NCBI GenBank assembly: GCA_022824945.1
Contig: JAJDYX010000003.1
Coordinates: forward strand, 1 to 64,000
Direction of reading: 5' to 3'
From: Candidatus Latescibacterota bacterium
Lineage (GTDB): Bacteria > Latescibacterota > UBA2968
DNA length: 64,000 nucleotides
Shown one piece after another: positions 1 to 7,362 of the stretch. The position numbers were made by a program, and so were the translations under genes. Every line of letters starts with the position of its first letter. Position 1 is the stretch's first letter. The notes under the pieces were generated by a model, which had not been told where the DNA came from, did not search any database, and was given only the letters and a program-made list of their open reading frames with translations.

Positions 1-134
1 CTTACATTGAAGGATGGTATAATCCGCATCGCAGGCATTCTTCCATCGCCTATCATGCGCCGATAGCTTATGAAAAACTGCATCAATCACACGCTGGGAA
101 CACAAACCCTAAATACTCCACCGAAGCGGGGTAA
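1..134 (+). CDS. IS3-family transposase, C-terminal end (5' truncated by window)
   Basis: The reading frame that starts at base 3 and stops at the TAA of 132-134 encodes YIEGWYNPHRRHSSIAY followed by HAPIAYEKLH. This is the hallmark C-terminus of the rve (DDE) integrase domain of IS3-group OrfB transposases, covering the region just after the catalytic Glu. Only about 43 codons are inside the window, so it cannot be judged whether the element is intact. The stop lies about 15 bases before a tandem/inverted repeat block (150-198), which could include or adjoin the element end; no clear IS3 terminal repeat was identified. Confidence 0.85.
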   Translation, partial: YIEGWYNPHRRHSSIAYHAPIAYEKLHQSHAGNTNPKYSTEAG

Positions 135-149
135 CTCCAGTTTATGGTT

Positions 150-198
150 ACAAGGTGTGACAAGGTGTAACAAGGTTATGACATTTTGTTACACCTTG
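150..198. repeat. Triple direct repeat ACAAGGTGT(N) plus 12-bp inverted repeat
   Basis: Three head-to-tail copies of a 10-base unit (ACAAGGTGTG, ACAAGGTGTA, ACAAGGTTAT) occupy 150-179. The middle copy forms a perfect 12-bp inverted repeat, CAAGGTGTAACA at 161-172 against TGTTACACCTTG at 187-198. It lies directly after the transposase stop. It could be an element end, an operator for the small genes downstream, or an iteron-like binding site; the sequence alone does not decide. Confidence 0.6.
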
Positions 199-208
199 TA
201 AAGTTAGC

Positions 209-262
209 ACAATGCTTTAGCATTGTCAACGCTTTAAGAGTTTTAGGCGTTGACAATGCTAA
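209..262. repeat. Nested inverted repeats (16-bp perfect arms)
   Basis: TTAGCATTGTCAACGC at 217-232 is exactly reverse-complementary to 247-262, with a 14-base spacer. Inside the left part, ACAATGC (209-215) also pairs with GCATTGT (220-226) around a TTTA loop, so two alternative hairpins compete for the same strand. The right arm ends 8 bases before the Shine-Dalgarno of the 20-codon ORF at 286. It could be an operator or an attenuator-like leader; no T-run follows, so it is not a normal terminator. Confidence 0.55.
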
Positions 263-285
263 TAACTTGAAAGGTGGTGATGCTT

Positions 286-348
286 ATGACACCCGAACAG
301 CGGAAACACCGTGATCGTCAAGAGACGATAAAGAAGACGGGTATGTAG
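286..348 (+). CDS. Possible 20-aa peptide ORF
   Basis: ATG at 286 is preceded by AAGGTGGTGA (271-280) at workable ribosome-binding spacing and runs 20 codons to TAG at 346-348, giving MTPEQRKHRDRQETIKKTGM, a strongly basic, soluble peptide. A hairpin (352-385) begins three bases after the stop, so the arrangement is leader, repeats, RBS, ORF, hairpin. It may be a real small protein or the remains of a longer gene. No family recognised. Confidence 0.35.
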   Translation: MTPEQRKHRDRQETIKKTGM

Positions 349-351
349 TAG

Positions 352-385
352 AGGTGGCCTCGTCAAGAGGTTTTCGAGGCCGCCT
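352..385 (+). terminator. Terminator-like hairpin
   Basis: AGGTGGCCTCG (352-362) pairs with CGAGGCCGCCT (375-385), one G.T-type mismatch, 12-base loop, followed by TATTTTAA. It would end the 20-codon ORF transcript and separate it from the 414-776 gene. Confidence 0.5.
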
Positions 386-413
386 TATTTTAACCAACCA
401 CGGAGAAAGATTT

Positions 414-776
414 ATGACATTCGTAGAAATTCTATCACTCATTATCGTAACCACCTTAGCAATAATCGCTATCGTCAAATTCGCTATCAAATTCGATTAT
501 GTCAAGTGGCGGGAATACAAAGACAAAAGAATCAAAGAGCGAATAGAAGAACTCTGTACCCATACAGACCTCGAACCTATAAACGGTAGTGTAAGGGTCA
601 CGAGTCGTTTTCACAAACCCCCAATGTCATTTGTTTGGGTTTGTGGAGACTGCGGTATAACAACGAGTGATTTAGAATACATCAATAAAGTATCCGCTTA
701 TTGGGGTAAAAACCCTGATATATGGTTAAAGCAGGTCAAGAAGCGAGCTCGGCTGGTTAAGAAACGCAGGGGTTAA
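414..776 (+). CDS. Hypothetical single-pass membrane protein with CxxC
   Basis: I take the ATG at 414, preceded by GGAGAAAG, rather than the upstream in-frame ATG at 354, which overlaps the hairpin of 352-385. The product is about 120 aa. A hydrophobic segment at residues 3-27 (EILSLIIVTTLAIIAIVKF) is followed by a charged region (KWREYKDKRIKERIEELC), then WVCGDCGITT, a possible half of a zinc ribbon or a redox CxxC, and a basic tail ending KKRARLVKKRRG. N-out/C-in topology would fit the positive residues after the membrane span. I recognise no family. It converges on the minus-strand gene at 781-1020. Confidence 0.55.
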   Translation: MTFVEILSLIIVTTLAIIAIVKFAIKFDYVKWREYKDKRIKERIEELCTHTDLEPINGSVRVTSRFHKPPMSFVWVCGDCGITTSDLEYINKVSAYWGKNPDIWLKQVKKRARLVKKRRG

Positions 777-780
777 ACCC

Positions 781-1020
781 TCACAAGAGTTCTTTGTACA
801 TTCTTGAAAGTTTCTTCTCTAAGGTCAATACCTCAACAAGGCGGGATTGTACTTTCTCAGAACAATCGACTTTCGCCATAGTACCAATATACTCATTACC
901 TTCTTTATCTTTCCAATTGAATGTCTTGACGAAAAGATAGTCTTTATGGAGTTCTATTGACTCTATTGACTTCTCTTCCCCCGTGATATTCAACACTCCA
1001 TCTACTAATCCTTTAATCAT
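781..1020 (-). CDS. Hypothetical 79-aa protein
   Basis: A short acidic/basic protein starting MIKGLVDGVLNITGEEKS with a beta-strand-like middle (DYLFVKTFNWKDKEGNEYIG) and a helical, coiled-coil-prone C-terminus (VQSRLVEVLTLEKKLSRMYKELL). There is no strong Shine-Dalgarno before the ATG. It ends four bases from the stop of the convergent 414-776 gene. No family recognised; small and in a degraded neighbourhood, so it may be a relic. Confidence 0.45.
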   Translation of the reverse strand: MIKGLVDGVLNITGEEKSIESIELHKDYLFVKTFNWKDKEGNEYIGTMAKVDCSEKVQSRLVEVLTLEKKLSRMYKELL

Positions 1021-1101
1021 AGTTTAATTAGTCCCCAAATTTTGATGTAGCAATGTCAGCTAAGTATATAGTTCCTCTTAAAAAAGCCATTAAGCACAGC
1101 G

Positions 1102-1514
1102 CGGGAAACCGATTCAGAGGAGTGGTTGCGTGCGTGTATTCACGCGACCAATGCTCTGCCGCTGGATGCTTCAATAAAGATTGACATTTTGGGTGGTTTG
1201 GTGATCTTGAGTGGGTTGGATTACGCGTCAGGCTCAATCAGTCGTACCTATCACAGGAGGGTCTCTTGGACGCGATTATGAGCGAGTCATCGTTTGCACA
1301 ATACATTAGGCAACAAGGTATTGAGCAAGGGGTTAGAGAACGCGCTATTGAAAATCTTCTCGACGTGTTGGAAATTCGATTTGATCTGGATGAATCAGAC
1401 CCCCTATCTGCTCGCATTGCCACTATCAACGATGTGCAACGCCTCAAGCAGTTGCACCGCGCGGCGATCCAAGTGTCCAGCCTTGAGGCATTTCAGCAAG
1501 TGTTGGATGCGTGA
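1102..1514 (+). pseudogene. Rpn-like (PD-(D/E)XK nuclease/putative transposase) C-terminal remnant, frameshifted
   Basis: Two adjoining frames read as consecutive pieces of one protein. Frame 1 (about 1102-1280) gives ETDSEEWLRACIHATNALPL followed by ILGGLVILSGLDYASGSI. Frame 2 (about 1254-1514) gives LLDAIMSESSFAQYIRQQGI, a Glu/Gln-rich helix, and a C-terminus ending SSLEAFQQVLDA. This order (hydrophobic 'ILG.LVIL.GL.Y' block, 'IM.ES..Y' block, 'QGIEQG' helix, short helical tail) is typical of the C-terminal half of Rpn-family recombination-promoting nucleases. The frame changes within about 1250-1265, and the nuclease half is missing. It is therefore a dead remnant, consistent with the nearby transposase tail. 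Family assignment is by pattern only. Confidence 0.55.
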
Positions 1515-1560
1515 CGCGATTATATATATGAATTATGCACATTCCTCAAACTATACGCAA

Positions 1561-1591
1561 AAGCCCGGTGGACCGGTTATCCATCGGGTTT
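1561..1591 (+). terminator. Stable hairpin before the antitoxin gene
   Basis: AAGCCCGGTGGA (1561-1572) pairs with TCCATCGGGTTT (1580-1591), two G.T wobbles, 7-base loop, followed by GTGTG rather than a clean T-run. It lies between the Rpn-like remnant and the HigA-type gene. It may be a terminator or a processing/attenuation hairpin. Confidence 0.4.
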
Positions 1592-1626
1592 GTGTGTTAG
1601 AGAACATAATTCAAGGGAGTCAGAAA

Positions 1627-1959
1627 ATGAGTAAATATAGAGATTTCAAAGACTATCACATTGAGCAGCTACGCGATCCAGAGGACGCGAAGATATATCT
1701 TTCCGTTGCTCTTGAGGATTATGAGCAAAATGGAGATATAGAGGCGTTTTTACTGGCGGTGAGAGATGTAGCAGAGGCACAAGGTGGCATGTCTAAGTTA
1801 GCCGAGCGCGTTAGCCTGACCCGTGAGGGACTTTATAAAGCCCTTTCTGAGAATGGAAATCCGCAACTCAACACGATGGGCAAAATTCTACATGGATTAG
1901 GATTTAAATTTTCGATAGAAACACGGGAAAACAAACTGCAAATGAGTCATTTCACTTAG
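1627..1959 (+). CDS. HigA-family addiction-module antidote (orphan antitoxin)
   Basis: A 110-aa protein starting MSKYRDFKDYHIEQL at the ATG of 1627, with AAGGGAG upstream. The order of segments fits the 'putative addiction module antidote' (HigA-like) family: an acidic N-terminal part with 'LRDPEDAKIYLSVALEDYEQ', then a helix-turn-helix of the Cro/C1 type (MSKLAERVSLTREGLYKALS, then NPQLNTMGKILHGLGFKFSI). These antidotes normally bind DNA and neutralise a RelE/HigB-type toxin encoded directly upstream. No such toxin frame is present here; upstream is a hairpin and a nuclease remnant. The gene overlaps the end of the convergent Zn-ribbon gene by four bases. Its upstream in-frame extension is not supported because the RBS sits at 1627. 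Confidence 0.75.
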   Translation: MSKYRDFKDYHIEQLRDPEDAKIYLSVALEDYEQNGDIEAFLLAVRDVAEAQGGMSKLAERVSLTREGLYKALSENGNPQLNTMGKILHGLGFKFSIETRENKLQMSHFT

Positions 1960-2165
1960 CCCGTGAAAAAGTCGAATACGTTGTCTATGGTTGAGGAGTC
2001 GGCCCGATAGATTTCTGTGTAGTAGCATCGCGAGCATGTTACGGTTGTGAATTTTTTGTTCTGAACATCAAAGAATCTCGATAGCCCCCCTCCCGTTGCT
2101 CGAAATTCATCGGTTTCAAATTCTGTGTGGTTGCATTTCAGGCATTTCCAGTTCTGGTGTTGCAT
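1956..2165 (-). CDS. Zn-ribbon nucleic-acid-binding protein (COG3478/DUF2082 type)
   Basis: A 69-aa protein starting MQHQNWKCLKCNHTEFETDE. CxxC at the N-terminus and a second CxxC (TCSRCYYTE) frame the conserved block 'ATGGGLSRFFDVQNKKFTTV', and the C-terminus reads 'NVFDFFTG'. This is the signature of the small predicted nucleic-acid-binding Zn-ribbon family. Start choice: AGGAGG at 2172-2177 is six bases from the ATG at 2163-2165, whereas the ATG two codons upstream abuts the RBS. Cellular role unknown in the family. Confidence 0.85.
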   Translation of the reverse strand: MQHQNWKCLKCNHTEFETDEFRATGGGLSRFFDVQNKKFTTVTCSRCYYTEIYRADSSTIDNVFDFFTG

Positions 2166-2197
2166 GGTCATCCTCCTGTATCAATCTGTGAGATAAA

Positions 2198-4009
2198 TCA
2201 AAACTTTACAACTGTGAGTAGCAGGAGGGCAAAGAATGCCCATCCCAGTATGCCTTCTAAGAACACTAATCTCTGAAATGTAAAAAAAGGAATATTCGCG
2301 GTTCTTATCTTCAGATGGTTATTTGATGGTTGGTGATATCTTATGTGTGTGAATGCCTGGATACTAAGGGTAATCCCATCGAGAAGGTAATGCCCGAAAC
2401 GAGTGGCTGACGCATCTCGATCTCGGTTTTGAATCGCTCCTTTTTGGGAAAATAAAAGTGCAAAGAGGAAGATCACGCATATACCAGAGCCAATCACTCT
2501 ACCCGGTTTCGTAAAATATCCGCTCGATAGCCACAATAATGTATTCAGGCTATATCCGATCCAATCCCCGTCCCTGTGGTCTGCCCGGCGTTCGTATTCC
2601 TTAAAATCGTAATAACAGGCTTCAAGGTCTTTTTGTTGCCCTGATTGTCTATACTGATTTTGCAGAGTGAGATAAACGCCTGATACGGATTTGCGTGCTG
2701 CCAGTTCTTGGGGGACTGCGCTCGGCTCTGGTGTTTCGGAATCCTTTGGAGAAAAAAGAAGCCAGCTTCTGAGCTGATCCCAATGCGATTTTAGAGATAG
2801 GAAGAATGCCTGTTCCAGAATAATCCCGGTGATATCGGCTTTTTCTTCGCGGGAGAAGGATAGTTTTTGTAGATCAAGGCGTTTCGTGGATAGCGCATTT
2901 TTTAAGTTGAGAAGCGCGAAGAATTCGCCACTTATGGCTGTGTTTCCTTCAAAGACAGCATCCGCAAAAATGACATCGCCGTAGAAGCGCGATTTATCAA
3001 TGGTCATTTTGTCCTGGAAATTTGCACCTGTAAAATCGATTTCCCTATGGCCGTCTATTTCGATAAATTGCGTGAGAGATGTGAATTTTGTGTTTTTAAA
3101 TATGGCTTCTCCCCGAAATACCACCTGGCTAAAAGAGGTTTTGCCATCGAACACAACATCTTGAAATGTTACTTTTCTTCTAAACTGGGCGTCATCATAT
3201 TGGATATCTCCTCGTAACTCAGAATTTCGAAAGGCGACGTCGTGGAGAAATTCAGCTTCGGCAAAACTGATACCCTGATGGAAGGCAACATTCCAGAAGC
3301 GCGTTTCACGATGGAACTTGGCTTTCCAGAAATTGCCTGTCCCCTGGGCACGTAACCCGATGAAGTCTGCCATTTCGCGGAATTCGGTTTTATTGAACCG
3401 TACACTTTGTAGAAATTTTGCACTTACAAAATTCGCGACCCTAAAATCGGAATCAGAAAAGTCTGCCCAATCCTGAAATTCTGCGCTCTGAAAGTGCGCT
3501 AATATGTTAAATGTAGCGTTTTTGAATGTAGCGGAACTTTTAAATGTTGTTCCCATAAAGTTTGCCATACTTTCATATTTGGCATGGTCAAAAGTCGCTT
3601 GATCTTGCATTATTGCGCCGCTAAAATTAGCGGTTTTGTGAAAGGTTGCGTGACTGAAGTTGAGGCTGCCCAGAAAGTAAACGCCCGTACATTTGAAATC
3701 ACTTCTGAATTCTGTGCCTCGAAAATCGAGGTTGCAATATACAGTGTCAACTTGGGCGCGGTTCATGTCCAGATTGCCCTCAACTACGAGAGAGTCACAT
3801 ACCACTGTATCGCCTGGCGTTGCTTTTTGGATGGATTCATTGATCAACCACGGGGGAATGGAGCCGGAGGCCGACAAGTTGTGCAGAGCGCGCAGGTTGA
3901 TAACCCTGGCTTGTGCTTGTGCGTTCCAATTGCCGAATAAAATTCCCAAAGCTATTATTGCTAATAGTGGGTAATTAGTGTCGCGATGTTGAAAGATATG
4001 TTTGTCCAT
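2198..4009 (-). CDS. Secreted/membrane pentapeptide-repeat protein
   Basis: About 603 aa from the start MDKHIFQHRD, with GAGAG just upstream; an ATG 11 codons earlier is less likely. Residues about 12-33 form a signal peptide or anchor (YPLLAIIALGILFGNWNAQA). Then come roughly 350 residues of F/A-type pentapeptide repeats (for example FSHATFHKTANFSGAIMQDQ, AEFQDWADFSDSDF), which fold as a right-handed quadrilateral beta-helix. The C-terminal third has a short soluble segment and hydrophobic segments near IGYSLNTLLWLSSGYF and VIGSGICVIFLFALLF, then a last span ending LLLLTVVKF. Similar cyanobacterial proteins end in an ion-channel-like membrane part, but no selectivity filter is visible. Divergent from the amidohydrolase gene with only about 31 bases between starts. 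Confidence 0.75.
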   Translation of the reverse strand: MDKHIFQHRDTNYPLLAIIALGILFGNWNAQAQARVINLRALHNLSASGSIPPWLINESIQKATPGDTVVCDSLVVEGNLDMNRAQVDTVYCNLDFRGTEFRSDFKCTGVYFLGSLNFSHATFHKTANFSGAIMQDQATFDHAKYESMANFMGTTFKSSATFKNATFNILAHFQSAEFQDWADFSDSDFRVANFVSAKFLQSVRFNKTEFREMADFIGLRAQGTGNFWKAKFHRETRFWNVAFHQGISFAEAEFLHDVAFRNSELRGDIQYDDAQFRRKVTFQDVVFDGKTSFSQVVFRGEAIFKNTKFTSLTQFIEIDGHREIDFTGANFQDKMTIDKSRFYGDVIFADAVFEGNTAISGEFFALLNLKNALSTKRLDLQKLSFSREEKADITGIILEQAFFLSLKSHWDQLRSWLLFSPKDSETPEPSAVPQELAARKSVSGVYLTLQNQYRQSGQQKDLEACYYDFKEYERRADHRDGDWIGYSLNTLLWLSSGYFTKPGRVIGSGICVIFLFALLFSQKGAIQNRDRDASATRFGHYLLDGITLSIQAFTHIRYHQPSNNHLKIRTANIPFFTFQRLVFLEGILGWAFFALLLLTVVKF

Positions 4010-4040
4010 TGATAGTCTCTCGAATATGGGATTACTTAAC

Positions 4041-4880
4041 ATGATTGTCGATACGCACGTTCACATTTGGGAAATTTCGGATAAGTATCCGGTTGGTCCC
4101 ACTGCGCCGACGTGGAACAGCTATCCGGATGAACCGGGTACTGCCGAGGAACTTTTGGCAGATATGGATGCCGAAGGGGTGGATTGGACTGTGCTCGTGC
4201 AAACGAGTTGGTCCACCTGGGATAACGGTTATATCGCGGATTCGGTTGTTCGATACCCGGATCGATTTGTCGGGCATGGCCTTATTGATCCCCAGGATCC
4301 CAATAATGCCGAGCAGGTGCGCTACTGGATTCGGGAGCGCGGTCTGGTTGGGTTTCGCTTGCATCCGATGTACTATCCCGATGAAAAGATTCTGCTTACG
4401 GAGCAGAACGGTCCGATGTGGGAAGAGATCTCGGCTCTCGGTGCTGTTATTCAATTTCATCTGCGGACCGAGGATGCCGATCAGGTCGCGGCTATTGCGC
4501 GGCGTTGTCCGGATACGGTTCTTATCCTGGACCATATGGGATACCCGGAAATAGATCGTCCGCTTGCTGAGTATCAGACGATTCTGGATCTGGCGCGTTT
4601 TGACAATGTGTTTTTTAAACTCTCGGATGTGGCTGGTCGTTCGCAAAAAGTTTATCCGTACGAGGATGTTCATCCCTATATTGAGGCGGCACTGGCGGTT
4701 TTTACGGCTCAGCGCACGGTTTGGGGAACTGGCTACCCCGGGCATCATCGCGTTAAACACAAGTGGCCCACGCTTGCCGATGAACTTCGTCTCATTCGCG
4801 AGGGGTTGCCCTTTCTCGCGGATGGGGATGTAGAACGCATTCTGGGCGAGACCGCGGCTGAGATATGGGGCTGTGATTAA
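4041..4880 (+). CDS. Amidohydrolase-2-type TIM-barrel hydrolase
   Basis: 279 aa starting MIVDTHVHIW. The HxH metal motif after strand 1 (DTHVHIW), a His in 'IQFHLRTED', and 'LILDHMGYPE' place it in the Amidohydro_2 group (metal-dependent hydrolases and decarboxylases such as lactonases and o-pyrocatechuate-type enzymes). The strand-8 position that normally carries Asp (GTD/GSD-x-P) reads GTGYPGHHR here, so the usual Asp ligand/base is Gly. It leads a plus-strand operon with a DAO-type oxidoreductase (31-base gap) and a ceramidase-like hydrolase, suggesting small-molecule catabolism. An alternative start at 4026 adds five residues. Substrate unknown. Confidence 0.8.
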   Translation: MIVDTHVHIWEISDKYPVGPTAPTWNSYPDEPGTAEELLADMDAEGVDWTVLVQTSWSTWDNGYIADSVVRYPDRFVGHGLIDPQDPNNAEQVRYWIRERGLVGFRLHPMYYPDEKILLTEQNGPMWEEISALGAVIQFHLRTEDADQVAAIARRCPDTVLILDHMGYPEIDRPLAEYQTILDLARFDNVFFKLSDVAGRSQKVYPYEDVHPYIEAALAVFTAQRTVWGTGYPGHHRVKHKWPTLADELRLIREGLPFLADGDVERILGETAAEIWGCD

Positions 4881-4911
4881 ACGCTTGTAACCCTGAAAGA
4901 GATCGTAAAAA

Positions 4912-6042
4912 ATGACTTATGACGCTATTGTTATCGGCGGTGGTGTTGTTGGGACATCTACCGCGTATCATCTGGTGTGCGACGGCGCGAAGATTTTGCT
5001 CGTTGACCGGAGGGATGCTGGTCGCGCGACCGATGCTGGGGCGGGTATTCTTTCGCCTGCTACCAATACACGGGATCCGGATCCCTGGTTGCGTTTGGCT
5101 GCGTTTGCTTCTGAATATTATCCACAATTGGTGGATAATTTGCAGGCGGAACAGGATGGGGAGACGGGTTTTGCAACTTGTGGTATGCTACTCGTCGCTG
5201 TTTCTTATGATGAAATAGAGTCCTTTGCTATTGCGCGACAACATATTTTTAATCGCCGGGATCAACGCGGTGAACCGGCTGAGGAAGATTTGTACGAGAT
5301 TTCTTCGGATGAGGCGCGCAGACGCTTTCCCGCTCTGGGGGATGTGCGCGGTGCGATTTATTACCGCGATGCCGCCCGCGTGGATGGTCGGCTTTTGTCG
5401 GCTGCTTTGCACCGGGCTGCGGAGGCGAAGGGGCTGGCGGTTAAACACGCTGGGGTTGAACAGCTATTGATCCGGGATGATTCGGTCACGGGTGTTATTA
5501 CAGATGGCGAGACTATTTCCGCTGATAAAGTTGTTATCGCGGGTGGGGCATGGTCGCAGGCATTCGGGGATCAGCTTGGCGTTCATATTCCGGTTGAGCC
5601 TCAGCGCGGTCAGATTATCCATTTGGGTTTGGATACGGATACGTCATCCTGGCCCATTATTAGTGCTGTGAGAGGTCACTATATGGTTCCCTGGCCGGAT
5701 GGTCGCGTGGTTGTGGGTGCGACGCGGGAGACGGGATCGGGTTTTGAGGCGCGCACGACTGCTGCAGGGGTGCTCGAGGTTCTGGCAGAGGCTTTGCGGG
5801 TTGCGCCGGGTCTGGCGCAGGCAGAGGTGCGCGAGATTCGGGTTGGGCTGCGTCCTTATACGGAGGACCATTTGCCGGTGCTGGGGGCTGTTCCCAATAT
5901 TCAAAATATTTATCTCGCTACCGGGCACGGTCCCACTGGTCTGCAACTCGGTCCCTATAGCGGTAAGCTCATCGCGGATCTTGTTCTGGGGAGAGAGCTT
6001 GCGACAGAGATTGATGCGTATCAGATCACGCGATTTTTATAA
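4912..6042 (+). CDS. FAD-dependent amino-acid/sarcosine oxidase-type oxidoreductase (DAO family)
   Basis: 376 aa. An N-terminal Rossmann dinucleotide-binding motif (AIVIGGGVVGTSTAYHL, GxGxxG) is followed by a 'LVDRRDAGRATDAGAGILSP' flavin loop. The C-terminus carries the family signature 'GLRPYTEDHLPVLGAVP' and 'YLATGHGPTGLQLGPYSGK'. This layout is that of the DAO superfamily (glycine oxidase ThiO, sarcosine oxidase, D-amino-acid dehydrogenase), which oxidises amines or imines with FAD. GAAAGAG lies upstream of the ATG. It is 31 bases after the amidohydrolase and 12 before the ceramidase-like gene, so all three are probably co-transcribed. No thiamine genes are nearby, which argues against ThiO itself. 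Confidence 0.85.
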   Translation: MTYDAIVIGGGVVGTSTAYHLVCDGAKILLVDRRDAGRATDAGAGILSPATNTRDPDPWLRLAAFASEYYPQLVDNLQAEQDGETGFATCGMLLVAVSYDEIESFAIARQHIFNRRDQRGEPAEEDLYEISSDEARRRFPALGDVRGAIYYRDAARVDGRLLSAALHRAAEAKGLAVKHAGVEQLLIRDDSVTGVITDGETISADKVVIAGGAWSQAFGDQLGVHIPVEPQRGQIIHLGLDTDTSSWPIISAVRGHYMVPWPDGRVVVGATRETGSGFEARTTAAGVLEVLAEALRVAPGLAQAEVREIRVGLRPYTEDHLPVLGAVPNIQNIYLATGHGPTGLQLGPYSGKLIADLVLGRELATEIDAYQITRFL

Positions 6043-6054
6043 GGAATATATGTT

Positions 6055-7362
6055 ATGTCATCGTCCAATACCTATCAAGTCGGCGTCGGCACTGTCGATA
6101 TTACCCCGCCCGTGGGGATTTATCTGGCTGGGTTTGCAGCACGGCAAGAGCGTTCTACTGAAGTTTATCATCCACTAAAGGCTACGGCGGTTGCGATAGA
6201 CGACGGTCAGACGCCGCTGCTTATTGTCGGTGCCGAGATTCTGGGTTTTTACGAACGCACGGAAGAGGTGAGAAGCAGAATCAACGCGGCCACAGGTATT
6301 GATCCGGCGCATATTATTCTCAATGGTTCGCATACCCATTGCGGTCCCTGTATCCGGGAGATGGACAGGGAGCGGCACGGGGAACTGGACGACGATTATC
6401 TCGAAGATCTGTTTGAAAATGTCGCGCGCTGTGCAAAAACAGCCTGGGAAGCGCGGTCTCCTGCGCGCCTTCGTTTTGGTACGGGGCGTTGTGATATTGC
6501 GAGGTCCCGTCGCAAGCCAGATGGGAAGGGCGGTGTGGCGTGGATACCCTCTTTGGAAGCGCCTCACGACCACGATGTTCCGGTTATTACGGTGGAATCT
6601 CCCGAAGGCGAGTTGCGGTGTGTTATTTTTTCTTATGCCTGTCACCCCACCAGCCGCAGCGGGACGCTTATTGGGGGGGATTATGTGTGTTTTGCTTATG
6701 ATTATATTGAAGCGGTGTATCCCGATGTCGCGACTTGTTTTTTGCAGGGCTGTGCTGGAGACCAGAAGACGAAGCCGGTGGATCCGACATCTAATACTTT
6801 TGTTCAGCGGGAGGTGGATGAGATCCGCGATATTGGTATTGAATTGGGTGAGTCCGTTACCCGGGTACTCGCCTCGCAAGAGCTACGGCCCATAAGTGGT
6901 CCGATTTCTATTGATCAGACGGTGCTGAATATAGAGACCGAACCCATTGATATGGATCTGGTGAGGTCCAGTCTGGACGCCGGTTCGGATTACGTGCAGG
7001 CATGGGCGCGACATTTGTTCGAGAGCGTTGAGAACAATATTCCCGTTGCTACCCGCTTTCCGTTTGAGATCCAGACGGTGCGTTTTGGCAATGCGCTGGC
7101 AGTAGTCGGGCTTGCTGCGGAGATGAATGTGGAGCACGGGTTGCGTTTGAAGAAAGAACTGGCGCCTTTTTTTGACAATCTTTTGGTGACGGCTTATACG
7201 AATGACATCGTGGGTTATATTCCCGTCAAACGGCAGATTCCAGAAGGGGGCTACGAGGTGTGGTCCAACCAGCAACACTGGAAGCGCACGGGTCCCTTCG
7301 TTGAAGATACGGAAGACCGCATTCACAACGCGGTACACGAGATGCTCGATGTTTTAAAATAG
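6055..7362 (+). CDS. Neutral/alkaline ceramidase-like hydrolase
   Basis: 435 aa. The N-terminal 'VGVGTVDITPPVGIYLAGFA' and the metal/active-site block 'ILNGSHTHCGPC' are characteristic of the neutral/alkaline non-lysosomal ceramidase N-terminal domain. 'SYACHPTSRSGTLIGGDYV' supplies the further His/Ser block and 'CFLQGCAGDQKTKP' follows as in the family. There is no signal peptide, and the C-terminal Ig-like domain of true ceramidases is missing (435 aa against about 650), so this is one of the many cytoplasmic relatives of unknown substrate that hydrolyse an amide or ester. Last gene of the amidohydrolase-oxidoreductase operon. Its 3' end overlaps the convergent helicase gene by nine bases. 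Confidence 0.8.
   Translation: MSSSNTYQVGVGTVDITPPVGIYLAGFAARQERSTEVYHPLKATAVAIDDGQTPLLIVGAEILGFYERTEEVRSRINAATGIDPAHIILNGSHTHCGPCIREMDRERHGELDDDYLEDLFENVARCAKTAWEARSPARLRFGTGRCDIARSRRKPDGKGGVAWIPSLEAPHDHDVPVITVESPEGELRCVIFSYACHPTSRSGTLIGGDYVCFAYDYIEAVYPDVATCFLQGCAGDQKTKPVDPTSNTFVQREVDEIRDIGIELGESVTRVLASQELRPISGPISIDQTVLNIETEPIDMDLVRSSLDAGSDYVQAWARHLFESVENNIPVATRFPFEIQTVRFGNALAVVGLAAEMNVEHGLRLKKELAPFFDNLLVTAYTNDIVGYIPVKRQIPEGGYEVWSNQQHWKRTGPFVEDTEDRIHNAVHEMLDVLK

Noticed and set aside
1294..1626. In-frame extension giving a 221-aa version of the antitoxin
   Set aside because: The RBS AAGGGAG fits ATG 1627, the extension crosses a hairpin and the Rpn-like remnant in the wrong frame, and it does not look like protein.
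3584..3974. Plus-strand frames opposite the pentapeptide-repeat gene
   Set aside because: They arise from the repetitive pentapeptide codons read in reverse; no RBS or domain.
4032..4760. Minus-strand 242-aa frame opposite the amidohydrolase
   Set aside because: Mirror frame caused by codon composition; the plus-strand protein has clear family motifs.
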